NCBI GenBank assembly: GCA_033032865.1
Contig: JAWHQI010000068.1
Location: 2,418,001-2,482,000, forward strand
Reading direction: 5' to 3'
Source of the DNA: Dactylorhiza incarnata
Taxonomy: Eukaryota; Streptophyta; Magnoliopsida; Asparagales; Orchidaceae
DNA: 64,000 nucleotides
Shown: positions 1 through 12,947 of the stretch, one piece after another
Layout: the number at the start of each line of letters is the position of its first letter
Position numbering within the stretch: position 1 is the first letter of the stretch
Program-made: the position numbers and the translations under genes
The notes under the pieces: generated by a model
The model's input: the letters and a program-made list of their open reading frames with translations, nothing else
Database searches by the model: none
Told to the model about the DNA's origin: nothing

Positions 1-260
1 ACCGTTTACAAAGAAAGATAAATAAAATAATAAAAACTTCCCTTAAGATGAACTTCTGAATATGGTGGCGAAGATCCACTGTAGAATCAGCGTTTGTCGA
101 ACCGGACTTCGTTTGGCTTCGGCGTGATGGAATCCTCCTTCAGAAGTTGGCAGAGCTTCGCCGGGACCTCAAATTTCGGCCAAGATAGGCCTCTGGAATT
201 CTAGTACTCTCTCTCTCTGAGGTGTATGCAATTGGTGTGTGAAAACAAGAGGAGAGGGGG

Positions 261-270
261 TCCTTTTATA
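261..270 (-). promoter_or_regulatory. TATA box of family F LTR
   Basis: The minus strand reads TATAAAAGGA, a strong plant TATA box. It lies immediately downstream, in the minus direction, of the CpG-rich palindromic block, and a pyrimidine-rich leader (CCCCTCTCCTC) follows it. Confidence 0.6.
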
Positions 271-830
271 GCCCAAGCGCTATCGCCAGCGCCAGCGCTA
301 CCGCCGGCGCTAGCCCGGATTAAGAAACAATTTACGCGGCAGAATCTCCCATCCGTGGCAACGAGGCTTTCATTCCTTCTGTGTTCACCGATACCGCCGG
401 CGTTATCCGCTACCGCCGACGTTATCCGCTACCGCCAGGCATTAGCGCCTTCCATAACAGCTCCCGAAAATGCGCTCTTCATCGCTAGCGCCCGACGCTA
501 AGTGCTACCGCTGGCGCTAGTGGGAGTATCTCTCTTCTGTTTTCATTCGTCGGAATTCGTCGGGAGTTCACGAGAACATTCGACGAATCGCACAATTTCC
601 TTCACAAGTCTGCCTTTTTGACTTCTGTCTACGTTCGTCGGGATTCGTCGGGATTCGTCGGGATTTCACGAGAACATTCGACGAATTGACTTGGCTGCAG
701 AAATTTCTTCTTCAAACTAGAGATTTGGCGTCTGTCTGGATTCGTCGGAATTAGTCGGGAGTTCGCGAGAACATTCGACGAACGACAGCTAGCGCCTGCG
801 CTAGTGCTACCGCCAGCGCTAGTGGAAGAT
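271..830. repeat. CpG-rich repeat block of family F LTR
   Basis: The block has two interleaved motif types. One is a run of AGCGCTACCGCC / GGCGCTAGC units. The other is a unit with inverted arms TTCGTCG and CGACGAA about 18 nt apart, present about three times (around 549, 640 and 740). The GC content is far above the AT-rich surroundings, and CpG is abundant and not decayed. A short open frame at 226-501 falls inside this block and looks like a chance frame. Confidence 0.7.
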
Positions 831-983
831 TTGGATTTGATGGCTCAACTTTGGGGGCAACCTCTTATGTAATCCTTGAGTCATGTGGACTTTATTATCC
901 TGCACACTTGAACACACAAGATCAAATACACATAGGATTTGTTATTCTCAAACCTAGGAGATGCGGAAGACCGTGTTCCAACA

Positions 984-3347
984 ATGGCTTGCTACATGGC
1001 AGTGAGATTTGGTCCATGCATGTAATATGAGGAAATGTATCACCCTTGGAGAGATTGGAATTTTTGGACATATAATTTCTAGGTATTTTAATATTTCTCT
1101 ATATGTCATATTCTTAAATATGTAAAATAATAGTGCCCAAATCACCTAGAAAAAATCAACAACTCTGCCCTAAGTATTGATAGGACACAATACACTCAGG
1201 AATTTAATTTAGAATTATTTAGCATCATTTACTTTGTAGAATTAATTTGTTGGTATTTTGCCCTATGTGAATGAAATAATCATGGTTGAATCATTCTAGA
1301 AAATTCCAAAATTCTCACTAGACCTATGATATAGTGTTATCTGTCACTCTAAATTAACTTGGAATTTTTAAGGCTGTATTTCATGTAGTTTATGTACAAT
1401 TGTTGATTGATCACCATGATGAGATTGTGGTTAATTAGGGTTATAATATTTCTGGAAGATTACCAAACTTTTTTAACACCATTTTGAGTTAATATATATA
1501 ACCCCCTGTAAATTTACTTGGATTTTTTAAAGCAGTATTTTCATAGTTCATACACAATTGTTGATTAATCACTATTATGAGATTATGGCTAATTAGGTTT
1601 ATAATATTTTTTGAAAATTATCAAACTTTGTTGAACACCATTTTGTGTCAATATAAGCCTCTGTAAATTCACATTAGAATTTTTAGAGCAGTATTTCTCA
1701 TAATTCATGTACAATTGTTGATTAATCACAATTATGAGACTACGGTTAATTAGGGTTATAATTTTTCTAATAAATTATCAAACTTTGTTGAACACCATTT
1801 TGAGTCCATATAACCCTCTATAAATTTACTTGGAATTTTTAGAGCAGTATTTCTCATAGTTCATGTACAATTGTTGATTAATCACTATTTTGAGATTATG
1901 GCTAATTAGGGTAATAATATTTCTGGAAAATTATCAAACTCTATAGTACCTCTTTTTGATTTAATATGGCCCTCTAAAAATTTACTTTGAGTTTTTGGGA
2001 TTCATTTGAAGGTACTTCATGTGCAAATTGTACAACTCCCTATTATTGGTGAAATTAATCATTGTTCCCAAAAATAATGGAAAATATATGAAAATATGAT
2101 AGACCACATATATCATCATTTTGAACATCTGGAGTAAGTATTAGATGCACTACATTTTATATGACAATAATCTCTTCACTAATTCCATTGTTATTAATAT
2201 TAATGCATATGGTCTGCATATAGTAATTGTGTTTCTTGAGGGTTTGAACATCATAATCACCTTGGAAAATTATAGTATTATGATAAGACTTCTTTAAGAT
2301 CACAATACACCCTTGGTAGAAATTTGAGCACATTTAGATGATTTCCGATGAAGGGTCACTCGTAGACATCAATCTATATGAATAGAAGTGAGCAGTGTTT
2401 AACAAAACACGTGCTAAGTCAACTTAAGAACAAGCTAGGACTTGACGAGGATAATGTAAGGACATGGTTTGATGTATTCTAAGATTCTGATTGGAGTGAA
2501 AGGACAATTGGCCAAGGAATGGCGAGTGATCATATACACGAACATTAAGGGGTGTAGTACAAAGGTTAGATCACTCACCCTTAAAACAAGTTATAATCTA
2601 CCTGAAATCTATTTAGGATCACAAGAGTAACATAGAGAGAGGAATATGAGAAGGGAAGCCACCGATAATAGTAAATTTCTTGAGAAAGATAAGTTTGGGA
2701 TGTCATCCCATCATACCGCCTAGTACCATTGTGAGCTCTTCACTGTGTAGCCCTCGAGAAGTCCAAGATTCACCATAAACTTCTAAGTACAACTAAATGA
2801 TAGACAAGAGTAGTTTAGGTAGGAGAACTTGATAAGGTAAACCTTGTCCCAAAATATGGGATAGAATCATACAAGGACTTTTTGGTCCTGCGAGCTAGGG
2901 GCTCAGAATGTTATGATATCAAGACGGGTTAGTACTGCGAGCAGTAGGCTCGATGTTATCTAATGAGGACTAGATAGTCCGACGAGCTGGAGGTTCGGGG
3001 AAATACAATTATGAGGTATTACTTACCAGATAGTACACAGATACCCTATGTTTTCTTAGGGGCGTACATAAGGTCTAGGTTGGGAGGTGTCATGCGAGCC
3101 TAGGAGTGGAGGACCCGATACACTGCCCCTATTTGCCTCAACGAGGTGTACCTGAGCGGATACTCGAAAAGCAGGATAAAGGTGTTACTTAACAGATAGT
3201 GCGCGAATACCCTATGTGTTCTTCGGGGCGTACATAAAGTGTAGGGCGGAAGATGTTGTTAGTAGCCTAAAAGTGGACATGCCCGATCCACTGCCCATGC
3301 TTTCCTTAATGGGGTACCTGAGTTGACACACTCGAACAGAGGGTGTA
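984..3347 (+). mobile_element. Tekay-type LTR fragment (middle and distal part)
   Basis: This stretch has no coding potential. It holds a ~157-bp tandem array and then sequence matching the distal part of the other Tekay-type LTRs here (46872-48120 and 59500-60890). Shared landmarks are a 'decision' stretch around 2700, diverged copies of a 44-bp unit with GCGAGC-GTAGGCTCG around 2880-3000, and an imperfect 166-bp duplication (TTACTTA-CAGATAGT at 3019 and 3185). The LTR's 5' part and 3' end are missing. It abuts the start of the next LTR exactly at the TGTAACATC terminus. Confidence 0.6.
1235..2040 (+). repeat. ~157-bp tandem array inside Tekay-type LTR
   Basis: The landmark TGTTGATT recurs at 1401, 1559, 1716 and 1872, a period of 156-158 bp, with degenerate copies on both sides. 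Units are AT-rich and share TTATCAAACT..GAACACCATTTTGAGT and ATTTACTTGGAATTTTTAGAGCAG (in two pieces). About four clear copies. Confidence 0.8.
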
Positions 3348-6030
3348 ACATCCCCCAAACAACTAGGCCCCTAGAGAATTTTTGTCATGACAAGTCATGA
3401 AAAAAATAGGATAAGTGACATAGGGCACAAGGATGACAAGTTGAATGGGTGATAAACACATGGTGTGCACTTAGCCACCATGGGCCACCCCAATGTAAAG
3501 AGAACTCAAGATAACTCCAAAAGGGCTAAAGCACCATATGTATCACACATAACCATGGTAAATTTCCCCTAGGATGAATTAAAGTACACAAGGTGGACCA
3601 AAGGGGCCCCATGAACTTAAGAAAACAAGAGGAATTACACATTGGGTGCATGTAGCAAATCTTGATGGCCTAGCTGAAGGGAGGCCAAGAGATTTCAATA
3701 AGCCAAAATAACCTCACATTGGCCTCTATAATCATTCAGGGGTGTAAAAATAGGTCACTAGGGACCCTTGAGGTCAACCAAATTGGTAAAAATTAGCTAA
3801 GGTCAACCTTAGGCCAATTTAGATCAAACCTCCCAAAATGAGGTTAATTGGACTTCAAATGTTCAAATTGGACATCAAATGATCAAATTGGACCCACCAT
3901 CATAAGGAAACCTCCAAAGGGGACCATCAATTGACTCAAATTGGGCCAATTACCAAAAAGCCCCATTTGGCTTAAGTGGGCTAATCCTTTCAATTGGCTG
4001 CCAATTGGCTCAAATTGATCAAACCCAACCCTCTATGTCTACTAGGGGAGACTATTGAAACAACATTGGACCCTTGGAACAAGCTAATTTTGGGGAAATA
4101 GGCAAAATTACCAAATTGCCACAAATTACAATTTATGTCCTTTATGGTTCATCTGGCCCTAAATTGGACAAATTGACCTAGCGCAACCCTTTCTAAACAC
4201 TAAGTGGAGTAGATGAGACCCTAAATGAACCAAGGTACACACTCAATTTTGGAGAAATGGGGCAAAATGCCCAAATTTCCCTTATAGGCAAATAAGTGCA
4301 ATTATGCCCCATATGACCCCGCCATGACTTAATTCCTCTTGGAATAGGTCCATAGGGTCTAAGACAACAATGTGAGTCAGCTACATTGAATGGGGTGAGC
4401 TTGGGTCAAGCCCAAACTCAAAAGCCCCAATTTGACCTATTTGGGTCAAATGAGTCCAAACTCAAATCAAGTGGACTTAGCCCAACCCCATGACTCAAAT
4501 AACCAGCCCACATGATTGTTAAACCCTAAACCCTCTGAATTTCAAATTATGGGGGATTAATTACAAGGGATTTGTAGTAAAAAGGGGGAAGAAGATAAAG
4601 AAAACATGGAGGAGGAAAATGAGGAATGGGTGTCAAATGGCACCCCACTTCCATTCCCCAAGCTCTTCCCTGAGCTGGGGTAATTAATTCCCTTCAGTTT
4701 GGGGCTAAGAGGAGAGGCATTCCATTGGCTGGGGTGGGTGGCGGAAAGAGATGGCCGAGAGCCATTAATGGCTTGGAGGCCATATACCCCCCCCCCCTCT
4801 CCTTCATCTCTCCATTCCACCATCTTCAGAACCCTCCAAACAGTCGACCCCCCTTCCAGCCAGCAATTTTGAGATCAGCAACACAAAGACAGCCATGGAC
4901 GCCAGAAATGCAGCTCCCATGTTCCTCCGCCGCAATGCCCACTTCCAAGCCCACAATCAGGCAAGATCCTCCCCTTCTCCTCCTGTGCAAGTTATCAACA
5001 TCTTTCATTTTTTGAAATAAGCTGAGAAATGGTGCTTCCCCATTTTCGATTTCATTGTTCTTAGCCATGAAAATGGTTTTTATGGGAGAGCTTTTCCGGC
5101 CAACTCTGACTGAACTCTCACCGCCATTCGCTAGCCCTGCCTCGGCCGGAGGTGATTGCTTGGGGGATTCTCCGACAATGGTCGGAAGTCGCCAGAAATT
5201 GGGAGCAAAGAGGCCCCAAGACGGGTTAATATCATCCATCGGCTAGCTGGGGAAGAAAAAGGAGACCCGTTAGATCTAGGAGAGATGTTTATAAGCGACC
5301 ATTTAAATGATATACTTCAAGAAATAAATTTCTGTCACATATGCAAGATCTTGTAGAAATTATTTTAGGGCCTCTAAGAGCCTCAAAATATGTGTACAAA
5401 AATTTGTATTTTACTAGGACAAGACAACATTTAGTGTGACAAAAATGAATGTTCTTCTATGGCTCATTAAAAAGGGACCTACTCATATGCAAGAATCCAA
5501 TTGAGCCAAACACTTCACAGTGACTAATATATTCATGACCAACCTCTCAAGGGAGATTTGGTGTGGTGTGAGTCAAAATGATTTATATTATGCACCACAC
5601 AAGATTTATTAAATTTCTACACAAACCTTAGAAGAGGGTGCACCAAAAATTTCAATTTTTGGTTAAGTGATGTGTTATATCATCATGGTGTTGTGGTTAA
5701 AATTTTAGAGGCTAACTCCAAGTAAAAAGGGCTAGAGCCACATAAAACCTTTTTTGGGCTATATGCACCCCACATTTTAATCTTGACACAAACATGCAAG
5801 TGGGCTAGCCCAACATGCAGTGGTCCAAATGACCTTAAAATTTTTGTCGTGGACTATTTTTGGCCTGATCTACCATCCAATGAAGATTTCAGTGGATTTG
5901 GACCATTTTAACCCTAGATCCAGGCTGTACAAGTAACATGAAATGTTGTACAAAATCATATAAAAATTATCTCCAAAAATTCCCAATTTTTGGCAGAGAC
6001 ATGACACATGCATGCCCCAAATTTCAAGTC
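3348..6030 (+). mobile_element. Truncated 5' LTR of Tekay/Del relic
   Basis: Begins TGTAACATCCCCC AAACAACTAGG, the terminus also seen at 15265 and, reversed, at 12392. About 30 bp inside is a decayed inverted repeat around TCATGAC. The middle (about 5030-5250) is GC-rich with several CCGGC/GCCGG motifs. The LTR stops abruptly at about 6030, where sequence related to the element leader begins, so the tandem-array part, the distal part and the primer-binding site are missing. Overlapping small open frames at 4557-5356 on both strands are not credible genes. Confidence 0.65.
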
Positions 6031-6725
6031 AACTTTGATCGAAAGTAAGGAGTCCACAACCCTGGGCAACCCCGCTCGAGCTTAGTTTGAGGACAAACTC
6101 GCAGCGGAAGCAATGGTGTGCCTATAGGAAAAATCACATTAATTGTCCATCAAAATGAGATGTTAGGCCAACCCTTCTAATCAAACCCTTTTATTATGTA
6201 GCCTCCAGTGAACGTCCCGACCCGGGAGACAATTCCCCCCATACAGAACATAGTTCCTCCCGAACTGGATGCAGTCCCTCCTCCACCAGCTCCCACACCA
6301 TTCCAACAAACTGAGCAAGCGCAGACTTTGGCTGCTATCCTGCAGGCCTTTTCTCAAACTGGTATCAGCTAGCCAACTTCGATCCAAAGTATGGAGTCAA
6401 CAACACTGGGAAACCCCGCTCAAGCTTAATTTGAGGACAAACTAGCAGCGGAAGTAATGGCGTGCCCATAGGAAAAATCATGTTAATTGTCCATCAAAAT
6501 GAGATGTTAGGACAACCCATCTAATCAAACCCTTTTCTTATGTAGCCTACTGCGAACGTCCCCACTCGGGCGATGATTCCCCCCATATAGATCATAGTTC
6601 CTCCCATGCAAAATGAAGTTCCTCCCATACAGGATGCAATCCCTCCTCCACTGACTCCCACCCCATTCCAACAAACTGAGCTAGGGGAGACTGTGGTTGC
6701 TATCCTGCAAGACTTTTCTCAATAG
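6031..6725 (+). repeat. 344-bp tandem duplication in the Tekay leader
   Basis: The sequence starting AACTTTGATCGAAAGTA at 6031 is repeated from 6375 (AACTTCGATCCAAAGTA), giving a period of 344 bp. Both copies carry the TTTGAGGACAAACT leader motif also found downstream of the LTR at 48956, and the second is preceded by a primer-site-like CTGGTATCAG. The copies differ at many positions, so the duplication is old. Confidence 0.75.
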
Positions 6726-6764
6726 CAGGCCCCAGTCCAGGCCCCCAACCCAGGGAAAAATTGG

Positions 6765-7612
6765 TTGAGTGTCTTCCAAGGCCTCTCCCCACCGTCATAT
6801 GCAGGGACTGAGTCGGTAGTGCAGACAGAGGAATGGTTGGACACGTTCCAGAAGATGCTTGTCGGGATTCGTTGTTTGGTGGACGTGGCGGTGTCCTTCG
6901 CTATTTCAGCTTTGAAATCTCATGCCAAGAGATGGTGGGAGTCGTCCCTAGACACCACCTTTGCCATCCTGGAATATGCCAACATCACATGTGAAGAGTT
7001 AAGGGAGGCATTGCTGGAGCGCTTTGTGCCGCAAACAGCCAGAGATGAGTTGGAAGAACTATTCATGCATCTGAACCAGGGAAATCTATCAGTTCTGGCA
7101 TATCAGCGGGAGTTCTCGCACTTAGCCCGCTTCACCACGGCCCATCAGATGAATGACTCTAGGTACGCCAAGAGATTTTTAAGGGCCTCTGAGATGACCT
7201 CAGGCATGCCTTGCAGTATGTGGCAGATTCTGGATTAGCCCAGATCATTGAGGAAGCGAGGGGGCTGGAAACAGATCAACTGATGGTGAAAGGCAGAGGA
7301 AAAAGGTCAGCGGATGATGTGGGGTTGGCCAGCAGTGGAAATCAGCAAAGGGGATGATTTTTGCACCATAGGAGGGGTGGGGGACGACCCTATCCCGACT
7401 TCGGGCAGGAGCAGAGGCCTCTGGCACTACTAGCTCACTGGGCGCTACAAATCAGAGAGCCACCAATGCAAGGTGGAGGGGGACCCCTCGACAAGTGTCT
7501 TCCAATGTCACCAACCAGGCCACATCCGCTTACACTATCCTCAAAGGATTCCACCTACACCTCCAGCAGCCCCTCTAGCACAGCAGAACAAATATATGCA
7601 TTGGATCTGGCA
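6765..7612 (+). pseudogene. gag remnant of Tekay/Del Ty3/gypsy element
   Basis: The open part (157 codons from 6765) is a retrotransposon Gag capsid-type domain. It includes a W-rich segment (HAKRWWESS) followed by EELREALLERFVPQTARDE and LAYQREFSHLARF, typical of chromovirus-type Gag. Further downstream the product is broken by frameshifts and stops. A degraded zinc knuckle (FQCHQPGHIRLHYP) is readable near 7500-7550; its first and last cysteines are replaced, so it could not bind zinc normally. The remnant is cut at 7612 by a solo LTR, and the same element resumes at 12393. Identity as Tekay/Del rests on this Gag together with the downstream pol. Confidence 0.8.
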
Positions 7613-10600
7613 TGTAAGACCCAATTTTTTTTTCTTTTTTAAACCTGGGTCTTATGCCCAGAACCTCCGCTTTGTGGTGACACCATCACTCGGGAAGGTC
7701 GCCACTACAAAATGCTGATCCTGCCGGCCATATCGATCACAGAAAAAGAAAAGTATAAACGAACAAATAGAAGTTCAAGTCCACAATCACATGATATATA
7801 TAATAAATGTCCACATGATATAACTGAAATAACAAGGGTTACAATAATAAAGGGCTCATGCCCTGTACATCATGTCCTCACTACAATTTCACTCGCGGAA
7901 GCTAACTACTACTCACTGATCTTGAATCTGGTGCTCCTGTACTAGACTGGCCTGCCTCCGTCTACACCGGCCTCTGGTGCTACTGCGTCTCCTTGGTCCC
8001 CTAAAATGATATGGTCCACCTACCGTTAGTCAAAAAGACTAAGCCTTATGTTTCCCACCCCACCCCCAATGGCTCTTAGGCACCGTGTGGGAGGATGAAG
8101 CGGAGGACAGCAAGGGGTATAAAACAAAGCAGATGACGACGAATTTTGTCTACAGGAAATGTCTACAACTACACATGTGTATATAAATAATTGAAGTAGT
8201 AATATAAAGCATGGTAAAGAGCAAGTAAAGAATAGTAGGTAAAGATAAGTACACAATAGAAATGTAACCATTGATTTATTGGAATGCCCATACAAACCTA
8301 TAGACCAAGGGGTCGTTTAGCAAGGCTTATCGTATAAAGAGTCCCATAACCAATTAATACGATAGGGGTAGAGGTTGAAATGCAATGTTTATGCCATGAC
8401 ATGCAGAGTTATGCAGTTTATGCTATGTTCATACAAGTTCAACTCACACACTTCAACTCTATGCGCACGGACCTTTAGTTCCCCCTTTTTGGAGCTAGCA
8501 AGACTCCCAGGATATTTTCGTAGTGGCAAACGGAAGCGGTGGGTTGGGCCTCGCCCACCTCTAGGTTGGTATTCACACTACCTAACCTCGACCTAACGTA
8601 CGCCTCAACGCAAAACCGCGGAGCATCTGCGTACTCTTACTGGCTGGACCACCAGACTTTTATGGCTAAATACAAATTCCACACTTGTCGAGTCAACGTA
8701 TTGACGTCGTTGTGAACGACCATCCAATACCAAAGACCCACCACCTTCATGCACATGCAAACATGTTCTACTTTATCCCGAGTCATAAACTCCCCGGGCT
8801 AACCTGCCCGTCATCATAACCTTCTAAGCCAACGGCTCGCCGGACCAACCCCTCCGTACCAACAAGCTTTACTGAGTCACAAGCTCACCAGACTAACTAG
8901 TCTGCTGCTTCAACCACGAGCCTATCGCTCATTAAACCAAACCAACTAACCTACCATAACCACGGGGTGTGAGTGAGTATATTACTAAATTAATCTTGTA
9001 TACAACTTAACCCTATAATTTTTGGTTAATCTTGGCCTTCCCGAGGATTACCCTGTGAGGGGCTCGCTACGGTACTATGAGCTATACTGGGATGACACCC
9101 CAAAGCTCCATTTCACAAGACACTTAGTGTTATTGGTATCTACCCATAAGAATACTCTCCATATCATTACACTTGGATTACCCTAAGTATTTTATGACTC
9201 CCCACGGAAAAGACGATCTTTCGTCAATCCCGAGCACAACTTTACCCTTAACTCACCAAGCACACCCTCATCACCGAAACTCCTTTTGGTGACCTTTAAT
9301 CTCTTCAACCTGACCATGTACACCAACTACATGCCACTTCCACTTGGTAGGCCTCTAAATACCCAAGTTTCATATTTTTACTATACGTAGACCAAACTAA
9401 CTATATGAAGCTAATAAGTAGAAGTACTCCAAATATTCATCCTCATGACACAAGATTATTACTGGAGGGCTATCATGGCATTATAAGACTAACTCCAGAG
9501 ATTCATAATTTTTCTTGACATTTTAACATTTATTTAAATTTCTCCAATATTTGCCAAGTATGAATATGAACATGAAGTGTAAGGTATTCTCATGACATGA
9601 CTCTCATAAAATTAAATTAAAGAAGCAACCACCAACAATACTTGTCCAAAAATTATGGGAATATTACCAAACATTTATATTGTTCAGAAAAGTTCTCAGG
9701 CCAAATTTTAGAATTTATAAAGGCATATTAACCACATAAATAAATATTCCAAAGAAATCCTAATATGAGCACGTTGTGAAGTAGCCAACTGATAACTATC
9801 TCCAAAAATTATATAAAAATTTACAGAGCTTCCTAGTGCTCTGAAATGTCCTATCACCAAGTTGCACATTTTTCCAAAGAATATTGGACCCTTAATTATA
9901 TTTCTTAAGATTAAGGTAAAATAAGTGCCTTGTAAATGAAGTCCTGGTTAAATCACCTAATTAATTTCACAAAAATTACCAGAGGTCCATCACATGAATA
10001 TAAAGGCACTACCAAGGTTTCATCACCATCCAAGGCCATTTGAACATGTAAATATCTCTTATAAGAAATTTCCCTAAAGGGGTTATGACTTAATTTAGGG
10101 GAAATAAGTACTCCTAAAATTCTCTCAAAATTTCTTAGAGCATAATCACACCCCCATGAACATATACCCTAAATTCCATGGCCATTCTAGGGCTTTGATC
10201 ACATGGCCTTCACAAGGTTCTATATGCACCCCAAGGGGTAAAACTAGGGTCCTAGCGCATATCCACCTCTACACCACCCCATCTTACTCATGAAGGTATT
10301 TTAGGTGATCCTAAACCAGCGGCCAAGGTTTCAACTCATGTTGATGAATTTTGACCACCATACCCCAAAATAAACACCATGCCCTAATTTTGACCTAATT
10401 TGACCTAACGTGGGTTGAGAAATTACCCAACCAAATCAGTCAAAATTGGGCTGAGATTTTAGCCAGGGTCATGTGATAACCCTAAGAAGTACCCACCAAA
10501 ATTTGGAGGGAATTGGAGGTCATTTGACCCACTAATTAATTAATATTTGATTTATGAAATTATTACAAAAACCTTAGAAGAAGTTTCTCCTAAAATTCCC

Positions 10601-12392
10601 ATCTTTAGATATGATGTGTGGGTAGGTGTAAATAGCCTAGGTTTTAAATTTCAAGGCCATACCCTTTACCAATAAAAAGATATTCAAGAATTTGTGATTA
10701 TCCTACCCTAGGGACCAGTCCCACCAAAATGGCTCTACAGGGAGCTACATTGCTCCTATTGGCCTGAAACAAACTTTCAATCAAACCAGACACCAAGGGA
10801 TACAATATTGATGTTGGGCACTTTTTCATTTGAGGGGCTCTACTATTTTTAATAATTAAAACAAAACGCTGCAGGAAGTGTGACAGAAATTGTATAAATC
10901 ATTTCTTAAATAAAATTTATCCAGCACGAATTTGATGCGAGATGAGCAGCTCCTGCTCATCTTCTTTCTCTAGCCAATGTCTAGGATTGTCCGTGCCTGG
11001 GCGACCTTTGCCCCCTTTTCCCAGCCACCTGAGCGCCGCCCCGGCCGGCCAATGCCACCACCACCTCCGTGGGGGTGGTGGCCGGCGATTGACGGTGGTT
11101 GGCCGGCCGAAAGTGGCCAGAATAGGGTTTTATACGAGGGAAAAGAAGTTTGGAATCCATGCTTTTAGACTACTAGATCCAGGGCCAAGTGACCCCAAAC
11201 CTTGTGGCCAATAGATGTCGATCTATCCACTAGGGTTGAGGAGAAGAACCAGACCTGAGTGGAGCATTGAAGCTTGCTGATTGGGTGGTCCTCCATGGCT
11301 GACCTCAAGCTTTTGGGTGCCATGTCAACTCCTGTCTTGGGGGATCGATTTCTTCAGGTAAGGTGGGGAAACTCCTCCTCTTCATCCACTGAAGGTGTTA
11401 TAAGGTCCAATTGGGGGAGGGGAAGAGCCAAATCATCAATCACCATTATCACCATTAATGGTGAATTTCGGCCAACGGAATTCCTCTTGATTCAGCCCCC
11501 ATGTGAGCAGGAAAACCCCCCAAACTTCTTGTAACAACCAGAGGAGATGAATCCCCATCAATTGGTAGATCAATTGGCCTCCCTTGGCCATGAATGCCAT
11601 TAATCCTCCTTTTCTCTCTCTTCAAATTGGGGGAAACTCCCAATTTCTCTCTCCTAGTCACCCCCTCCAGAAATTGGATGGCATTCCATGTAATTTCAGC
11701 CTCATGAGACTAGAGTGTCACTTCAATTGGGCCTAGCCCAAGTGGATTGAGCTTGAGTTAGCCGTTTTCCCTCTTTTTGGGCAAGGTTGACCAAGTGTTG
11801 ACTTGAGGTGTTAACTTGGTCAACTGATGGGTTGACTGGTCCAAGTGGTGTGTCTTGAGTCCCTTGACATCACCCAAAGTTGAATCATGGTGGTGCCCCC
11901 AATTGGGCCAATTTATCCAAAAGGTGTTGGTTTGACCAAAATAAGGCTAGAGTTGACTTTGGTCAAATAGACCAAATTGCTGGCCCCATGATGGGCCTTT
12001 TTAGTCTATTGGGTCCCTAATATCCTTATAAGGGTAGGGTAAAGGTCAATTTGGCATGGTGGAGGTCAATTGACCCTAATTAGGCTACTTTGACCAATTT
12101 GGGGTTAGGGTTGACTTTGGTCAATTTGGCATCTTTGGTTGACCCCAATGGGTCCTTGGTGCTCTAAGGGGACCCCTAAAGGGTTAGGTATGTTATGGTA
12201 GGGTCAAAGGGTCAAGGTGAGGCCCTTAAGTCAAACCCTATGCTTGTTAGCTGGAAATTGCTATTTGCAGACCACTGTGGTTTCCTTCTTCCTGGCTAAG
12301 GCCAAGTGGTCTCTTCAAGCTTCCTAGGGTTTTGTCATGACCTAGTCATGACAAAACCACTCTAGGGGTCTAGTTGTTTAGGGGATGTTACA
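7613..12392 (-). mobile_element. Solo LTR of Tekay type (4.8 kb) with TGGCA target duplication
   Basis: Read on the minus strand it starts TGTAACATCCCC and ends GGGTCTTACA, a TG...CA LTR. The host element is duplicated as TGGCA on both sides (7608-7612 and 12393-12397). No internal coding region or second LTR is present, so this is most simply a solo LTR left after recombination between the two LTRs of one element. The distal part matches the LTR at 61213-64000 in the same orientation. A minus-strand TATAAAA lies near 11135, followed by a GC-rich tract rich in GGCCGGCC. Small open frames inside are chance. Confidence 0.85.
12328..12358. repeat. Terminal-proximal perfect inverted repeat of the solo LTR
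   Basis: Two perfect 14-bp arms, GGTTTTGTCATGAC and GTCATGACAAAACC, are separated by 3 bp about 35 bp inside the LTR's 5' end. The other Tekay-type LTRs (near 3378 and 15298) carry decayed versions at the same distance, so it is a family feature. Confidence 0.75.
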
Positions 12393-12539
12393 TGGCAGGA
12401 CCCAGAAACCCTGAAGAAGTGATTACAGGTATTTTAATGTTTGGTTTTTCCTTTAAGTTTACTTAGTACCTCGCAAGTCCTTAGTTTACTTTAATTATGA
12501 ACCAAACAACAACATCACCTAAGTGTAGTACAAGTTTAT

Positions 12540-12935
12540 GGCAAGCCCACATATACCATGTTCAATATGGATGCCTCGCACTCGTTCGTATCAGAGGAAT
12601 TCATAGATGACCTAGACCAATTGTAGTACTTCGAGGGCATCGAAAGAAAGGTGTGACTTCCAGACGGATCTGAGATAGTAACGTGCGCCAAGTGCAACAT
12701 GAACATAGAGATCAGAGGGAAGTTGTTTGAAGCACCGGTGAGTCTATTGAAGATAAAATATTATAACCTTATCTTGGGAATGAACTGGCTACATTGGATC
12801 CATGCCAAAATCGACTGCCCGACGAAGAAAATTGTCCTAAGGAACGAGGACTCCGAAGTAACCATCGAAGGTATTAGACCAGCCTCCCATCATTTAACTT
12901 CACCTACTCAGGCCATCAAGGCCCATTTACAGTGA
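12540..12935 (+). pseudogene. Tekay/Del protease remnant
   Basis: The translation contains a retropepsin-like segment in which the usual D(S/T)GASHSF reads NMDASHSF, so the catalytic aspartate position is changed. It continues ILGMNWL, the conserved C-terminal protease motif of chromoviruses (ILGMDWL). In-frame stops lie between them. It is continuous with the RT that follows and belongs to the same element as the gag at 6765. Confidence 0.75.
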
Positions 12936-12947
12936 GATGAAGTCTAC

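Larger units (their letters stand above)
1..983 (-). mobile_element. LTR fragment, family F (5' part of an LTR on the minus strand)
   Basis: Read on the minus strand, the fragment begins with TGTTGGAACACGG at its right edge, has a CpG-rich repeat block, then a TATA box and a transcribed-leader-like stretch, and runs off the window start. The TG start and the promoter order fit the U3 to R part of an LTR. No coding domain is visible, so the superfamily is unknown. A related start, differing at only a few positions over the first ~25 bases, occurs on the plus strand at 60892. The right boundary is set by that shared start and by the abrupt change to Tekay-type LTR sequence. Confidence 0.6.

Noticed and set aside
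226..501. 91-codon frame near the window start
   Set aside because: Formed by the repeated GCGCTA/CGCC block of an LTR.
4557..5356. Cluster of overlapping small frames on both strands
   Set aside because: Lies in the GC-rich middle of a Tekay-type LTR; no domain, not preserved in the related LTRs.
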